Source: an uncultured Aliterella sp. (GTDB lineage Bacteria; Cyanobacteriota; Cyanobacteriia; Cyanobacteriales; Chroococcidiopsidaceae). From it: 10,192 nt of DNA. Where the stretch lies: contig CAJQOK010000062.1 of assembly GCA_905479905.1 (NCBI GenBank), positions 1 to 10,192 on the forward strand. The letters are read 5' to 3'. The notes under the pieces were generated by a model. The model worked only from the letters and a program-made list of their open reading frames with translations. It was not told the DNA's origin and did no database searches. The number at the start of each line of letters is the position of its first letter. The first letter of the stretch is position 1. A program made the position numbers and the translations under genes. Shown here piece by piece: positions 7,757 through 10,192 of the stretch.

Positions 7757-7784
7757 AGTATATCTAAATAGTATTATCTGCAAA
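7757..7784 (-). promoter_or_regulatory. Candidate sigma-70-type promoter for the GGDEF-EAL gene
   Basis: On the minus strand, TTTGCA (7784-7779) and TATACT (7762-7757) are separated by 16 bp. The -10 matches the TATAAT consensus at five of six positions and the -35 matches TTGACA at four. The predicted leader is about 75-80 nt and would contain the TTGTTAAC boxes. The region is AT-rich, so chance matches are likely; this is a suggestion, not a mapped start site. Confidence 0.3.
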
Positions 7785-7798
7785 GTTAGGAAACAACG

Positions 7799-7818
7799 GT
7801 AATATCACGTAATATGAG
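7799..7818. repeat. 10-bp tandem repeat GTAATATCAC GTAATATGAG
   Basis: There are two adjacent 10-bp units with the first seven bases identical and eight of ten matching overall. The period is about one helical turn, so a protein bound to both would sit on one face of the DNA. It lies beyond the candidate GGDEF-EAL promoter, on the side toward the HetZ-related gene. Function is unknown and chance is not excluded. Confidence 0.3.
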
Positions 7819-8309
7819 TAAAAAGTATGTGAGTTAAGCGCTCGTAAAACCTTACACCTAAAGCTACCTAATACGTATGATAATATCAATACAAAGAATT
7901 TATATTAGCCTCAGTGATACTACTTGGTTGTAGGCAAAAAAGGCTAAAAAAATAAAGATTTTAAGAGCATTTAAAATTAGAGAATTTTGCTTAAACTGGT
8001 TACACAAATTTAATGCCTTAAATGATGACATCTACCTTATCACTTAAGATAAATGAAGGAAGGTAACCTGCATAAAATGCAAGCGCTAGGCGAAATATTT
8101 GTTTATTCTCAACTTTATTAGGCAAACAAACCTTAAACTTCATAATAAGTTTACAAAAAAAAGTAGAATCTTTATAGAAATAAGAGTAGTTTATACGTAC
8201 ACAAAAAAATATGTAGTTGGAAGTTGATAATAAAGGGTTAAAATCGGGTAACAAAAAGGCAAAATGATTATAAATGCTAAATTTTAGCGAAAAAGTGCCA
8301 TAAAAGCGG

Positions 8310-8345
8310 AAAGCCAAGGGGCTGTTGATTCGTCTCCAAGGCTTT
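8310..8345 (+). promoter_or_regulatory. Hairpin in the leader of the HetZ-related gene
   Basis: AAAGCC (8310-8315) pairs with GGCTTT (8340-8345). After a symmetric AA/AA internal loop, GGGG (8318-8321) pairs with CTCC (8334-8337) using one G-U, leaving a 12-nt loop. The same bases can be read as a direct repeat of CCAAGG (8314-8319 and 8336-8341), so the signal could be a protein site rather than an RNA fold. It lies about 50 nt before the start codon. A T-run of four after the stem is too short for a clear terminator. Confidence 0.3.
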
Positions 8346-8365
8346 TCAAGAAAATGTTTGTTATG

Positions 8366-8383
8366 AACCTTAAAATTAGGGTT
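8366..8383 (+). promoter_or_regulatory. Small hairpin abutting the ribosome binding site of the HetZ-related gene
   Basis: AACCTTA (8366-8372) pairs with TAGGGTT (8377-8383) through seven base pairs, one of them G-U, closing a 4-nt loop AAAT. The stem ends two or three bases before the AGAGGAAG ribosome site. Such a position could limit or expose ribosome binding, but the stem is AT-rich and short, so stability is modest. Confidence 0.3.
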
Positions 8384-8384
8384 G

Positions 8385-8392
8385 AGAGGAAG
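8385..8392 (+). promoter_or_regulatory. Shine-Dalgarno AGAGGAAG that fixes the HetZ-related start at 8397
   Basis: AGAGGAAG ends 4 nt before the ATG at 8397-8399. A longer frame from a TTG at 8382 would run through this site, so the ATG is the better start. This is one of the few strong ribosome sites in the window. Confidence 0.75.
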
Positions 8393-8396
8393 TCTC

Positions 8397-9530
8397 ATGG
8401 GGAAGTTAGCTCAAGAAATAGAGCAGCAATGGCGATCGCAACTAAATAGAGAATGTACAGAACAAAGTATCACTACAAGGGAGAGTGTACTTAGCTGGCT
8501 AATAGGTACAGACATAGAGCGATTTGAGAACTTGGACACCCATCAGCTAGAAATTGCCAGAAGTGCGATCGCCTATCGTTACCGAATTTTAAAAGAGCGT
8601 TATTTAGGTATAGCGCCAGAAAGAGCTTATAGTAATTTAATCAAAAGGCTGGGAAGCGTGGTATTGCTACGGAGTAAGATTAGTACCGGAGTCGCTTTAA
8701 GTCGAGATCGTCATCGAGGGGTAGCCGATGTATTACAAGAAGTAATCCAAGAATTACTGCAAAGCGATCGCTATATGCAGCAGCAAATGACCTCTATTGC
8801 TCAGTTTACAAAAGAGCGAAGATTGCAAAATGCGTTATTATTTGCAACCACCGAAGAATACTGCTTGCGTCCGGTACATAATCAACCTTTATTAGCTCAC
8901 CGATTCGTCAATTATTTGCGGCGCAGCCAAAGGGGGGGAATAACTAATGTCCCAGTAAAAGATTTAGTAAGGTTAGTGTCCCAAGAAGTGTTGACAGAGG
9001 AAAGCGACAACCCCGTTAACCTGTTGGATCATAGTGCGATCGCTGAGTATGAAAACGAACGAATAATAGAAGCACAGCAAGCAGCACGAATCCGCGTAAA
9101 AAAAGAATTTTGCGACTACCTAACCGAAAAATTAGGGACAAATGCCGCCCAATGGTTGCAATTATATTTACAAGGAAAAAGCCCAGAAGTAATCGCCCAA
9201 ACTTTGAATTTAGACATCAAAAAAGTTTATAGATTGCGGGAAAAAGTTAGTTATCACGCCGTCCAAGTCTTTGCGATTAAAGAACACGCGCCAATGGTCG
9301 ATGAGTGGTTAGAGACTTCGTTAGAGGAAAACAATTTTGGTTTATTACCCCAGCAATGGACAAAATTGTGGGCAGAATTGAGCCAAAATCAGCGTCAGCT
9401 AGTGGAATTGAAAAAAGCCGGGAAAGATATTGAGGAAATCGCCCTAGAATTAGAACTTAAAACTCATCAAGTGATTAGTGAGTGGGGGAAAATTTATTTA
9501 GAAGCCCAAGCCCTACGTAGTCAAGCTTAA
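8397..9530 (+). CDS. HetZ-related DNA-binding protein (HetZ family)
   Basis: From the ATG at 8397 the protein is 377 residues, near the length of Anabaena HetZ (about 400). I recognise the HetZ-family pattern: an N-terminal helical region (EIARSAIAYRYRILKERYLG at about 52-71), the central stretch LIKRLGSVVLLRSKIST (81-97), and a C-terminal helix-turn-helix. HetZ is a DNA-binding regulator required early in heterocyst differentiation, acting with HetR and HetP; family members also occur in cyanobacteria without heterocysts. Two segments look like sigma-region-4-type helix-turn-helix units: about 252-290 (QGKSPEVIAQTLNLDIKKVY) and about 332-372 (AGKDIEEIALELELKTHQVI). They align at an 82-residue offset with about 9 of 25 identities. 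No patU or hetP is nearby, so this is not the canonical hetZ-patU locus and is better called a paralogue or relative. No signal peptide or membrane helix is seen. It is preceded by a long structured leader and followed 63 bp later by an M61 peptidase gene. Confidence 0.75.
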   Translation: MGKLAQEIEQQWRSQLNRECTEQSITTRESVLSWLIGTDIERFENLDTHQLEIARSAIAYRYRILKERYLGIAPERAYSNLIKRLGSVVLLRSKISTGVALSRDRHRGVADVLQEVIQELLQSDRYMQQQMTSIAQFTKERRLQNALLFATTEEYCLRPVHNQPLLAHRFVNYLRRSQRGGITNVPVKDLVRLVSQEVLTEESDNPVNLLDHSAIAEYENERIIEAQQAARIRVKKEFCDYLTEKLGTNAAQWLQLYLQGKSPEVIAQTLNLDIKKVYRLREKVSYHAVQVFAIKEHAPMVDEWLETSLEENNFGLLPQQWTKLWAELSQNQRQLVELKKAGKDIEEIALELELKTHQVISEWGKIYLEAQALRSQA

Positions 9531-9593
9531 ATAACTTAGGGGCGATCGCTGCGAACTATTTAGTATAGATAGTAGGAAACCTCACATCTCACC

Positions 9594-10192
9594 ATGACAC
9601 AAGCAACCTTAACTCAATTTAACCAGATCCAAGGCGAAAACGCCCCAAAAATTACTTATCGCGTCGCCATGCCTCAGCCAGCATCGCACTTATTTGAAGT
9701 AATGCTATTAGTGCAAGGTTACTCATTGCCATTACTAGATTTAAAATTACCTGTATGGACACCGGGATCTTATTTAGTTAGGGAATATGCAAAACACCTG
9801 CAAGACTTTGGGGCAAAATCTGGGGAACATCCTTTAAAGTGGGGCAAAATAGCTAAAAATCACTGGCAAATTGAGACATCTAGTTTAGATAATCAAACTA
9901 TTGAGATTCGTTATCGGATTTTTGCTAATGAACTATCAGTAAGGACAAATCATTTAGATGCAACTCACGGTTATTTTAATGGTGCGGCAATATTTTTAAG
10001 GATACCTGGATTAGATAAGCAACCCATAGAGATTGCGATCGCATTACCGCAAGATGGTTGGCAAGTTACCACACCATTACCAGAAGTTGCGGGACAAACT
10101 AATACTTTTATCGCCGCAGATTTTGACACTTTAGTAGATAGTCCCTTTGAAATTGGTACACAGCAAATCTACGCATTTGAAGTATTGGGAAA
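9594..10192 (+). CDS. M61-family peptidase, N-terminal part; 3' end off the window
   Basis: The frame is open from the ATG at 9594 to the window edge (199 complete codons). The start MTQATLTQFNQIQGEN leads into ITYRVAMPQPASHLFEVMLLV, then LPVWTPGSYLVREYAKHLQDF, RYRIFANELSVRTNHLDATHGYFNG and a closing SPFEIG. This is the N-terminal beta domain of M61 glycyl aminopeptidase-like zinc peptidases, with the diagnostic WTPGSYLVREYA. Family members are about 600 residues and prefer N-terminal glycine or alanine; the zinc-binding HExxH and the PDZ-like domain would lie downstream, so activity cannot be judged. No signal peptide is visible, which suggests a cytosolic protein. It follows the HetZ-related gene by 63 bp and could be read through from it. 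AGGAAA lies about 14 nt upstream of the start, rather far for a ribosome site. Confidence 0.85.
   Translation, partial: MTQATLTQFNQIQGENAPKITYRVAMPQPASHLFEVMLLVQGYSLPLLDLKLPVWTPGSYLVREYAKHLQDFGAKSGEHPLKWGKIAKNHWQIETSSLDNQTIEIRYRIFANELSVRTNHLDATHGYFNGAAIFLRIPGLDKQPIEIAIALPQDGWQVTTPLPEVAGQTNTFIAADFDTLVDSPFEIGTQQIYAFEVLG

Larger units (their letters stand above)
7676..8396. other. 721-bp AT-rich gene-free region between the divergent GGDEF-EAL and HetZ-related genes
   Basis: I find no credible protein, tRNA or rRNA here. A 126-codon open frame on the minus strand (8018-8398) is rich in Phe and Lys as expected of AT-rich noise, has no ribosome site, and starts on the HetZ-related start codon. 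Short plus-strand frames such as 8053-8121 (22 codons) are equally unsupported. There is no HIP1 octamer between 7481 and 8431, unlike the coding DNA on either side. Seen inside are promoter-like and paired-box elements near the left gene, a 10-bp tandem repeat at 7799-7818, a 7-bp stem with a 6-nt loop at 8134-8153 (TAAACTT/AAGTTTA), and two hairpins near the right gene. A weak promoter-like pair, TTGGAA (8217-8222) and TAAAAT (8239-8244), could serve the HetZ-related gene. A non-coding RNA or long regulated leader is possible. Confidence 0.6.
13..10042. repeat. HIP1 octamers GCGATCGC, 18 copies across the window
   Basis: Copies begin at 13, 1097, 2585, 3316, 3619, 3660, 4509, 5004, 5388, 5760, 5782, 7473, 8432, 8565, 8764, 9036, 9542 and 10035. 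Nearly all lie in coding DNA, with acs (five copies) and the HetZ-related gene (four) the richest. They are sparse in the GGDEF-EAL gene (one in 1.7 kb) and absent from the long gene-free gap. HIP1 over-representation is a known hallmark of many cyanobacterial genomes. Confidence 0.95.

Noticed and set aside
7758..7771. GTATATCTAAATAG, close to the NtcA site GTA-N8-TAC
   Set aside because: The last base is wrong, it lies on top of a promoter-like -10 in AT-rich DNA, and no other NtcA site with proper spacing is visible.
7905..7947. Inverted pair TTAGCCT/AGGCTAA with a 29-nt loop
   Set aside because: The loop is long, and the A-run after it is on the wrong strand to make a terminator in either direction.
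8022..8121. Short plus-strand frames (15 codons from 8022, 22 codons from 8053)
   Set aside because: They have no clear ribosome site for the longer one, no recognisable peptide, and overlap each other; frames this short are expected by chance.
8018..8398. 126-codon open frame on the minus strand in the gene-free gap
   Set aside because: Composition is AT-driven (many Phe, Lys, Ile and Tyr), there is no ribosome site, no recognisable domain, no HIP1, and its start codon falls on the start of the HetZ-related gene.
8364..8450. 28-codon frame from ATG 8364 overlapping the HetZ-related start
   Set aside because: It has no ribosome site, lies in a different frame within confident coding sequence, and its end is simply the off-frame reading of the gene.

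Overview
This window comes from a cyanobacterial chromosome. The octamer GCGATCGC (HIP1) occurs 18 times in 10.2 kb, where roughly 0.15 copies would be expected by chance. The gene content also fits: a HetZ-family protein, DevC/DevA-like transporter parts, and a dispersed GAGACGTTGC hairpin of a kind common in filamentous cyanobacteria. The HetZ relative suggests a filamentous or heterocyst-related lineage (Nostocales, Chroococcidiopsidales or similar), but the window cannot fix the genus or show that the organism makes heterocysts.

Layout from left to right. At 1-899 (+) is the 3' part of an NAD-dependent epimerase/dehydratase whose start lies off the window. It overlaps tail to tail by 11 bp with an ABC exporter ATPase (889-1632, -). 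The partner FtsX/MacB-type permease lies upstream on the same strand (1817-3052, -). Together they resemble DevCA, but no DevB-type membrane fusion protein is next to them. Divergent from the permease is a complete acetyl-CoA synthetase, acs (3204-5174, +). A small palindromic repeat follows, then a secreted or periplasmic TPR protein (5247-5933, +). Only 8 bp further on, tail to tail, is a membrane-bound GGDEF-EAL protein (5942-7675, -) whose GGDEF half is degenerate and whose EAL half looks intact.

A 721-bp AT-rich, gene-free region (7676-8396) separates the GGDEF-EAL gene from a HetZ-related gene (8397-9530, +). It holds a candidate promoter and paired TTGTTAAC boxes facing the GGDEF-EAL gene, a 10-bp tandem repeat, and two hairpins just ahead of the HetZ-related start codon. 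The window ends inside an M61-family peptidase gene (9594 onward, +) that the usual stop-to-stop search misses because its stop is off the edge.

The genes do not form one obvious pathway. The only tight functional pair is the ABC permease and ATPase. I see no defence system, CRISPR array, insertion sequence, tRNA or rRNA. The parts most worth a second look are the HetZ-related protein, with two similar helix-turn-helix-like segments and a long structured leader, and the inactive-GGDEF/active-EAL receptor with its small regulatory region. I found no convincing wholly new system.
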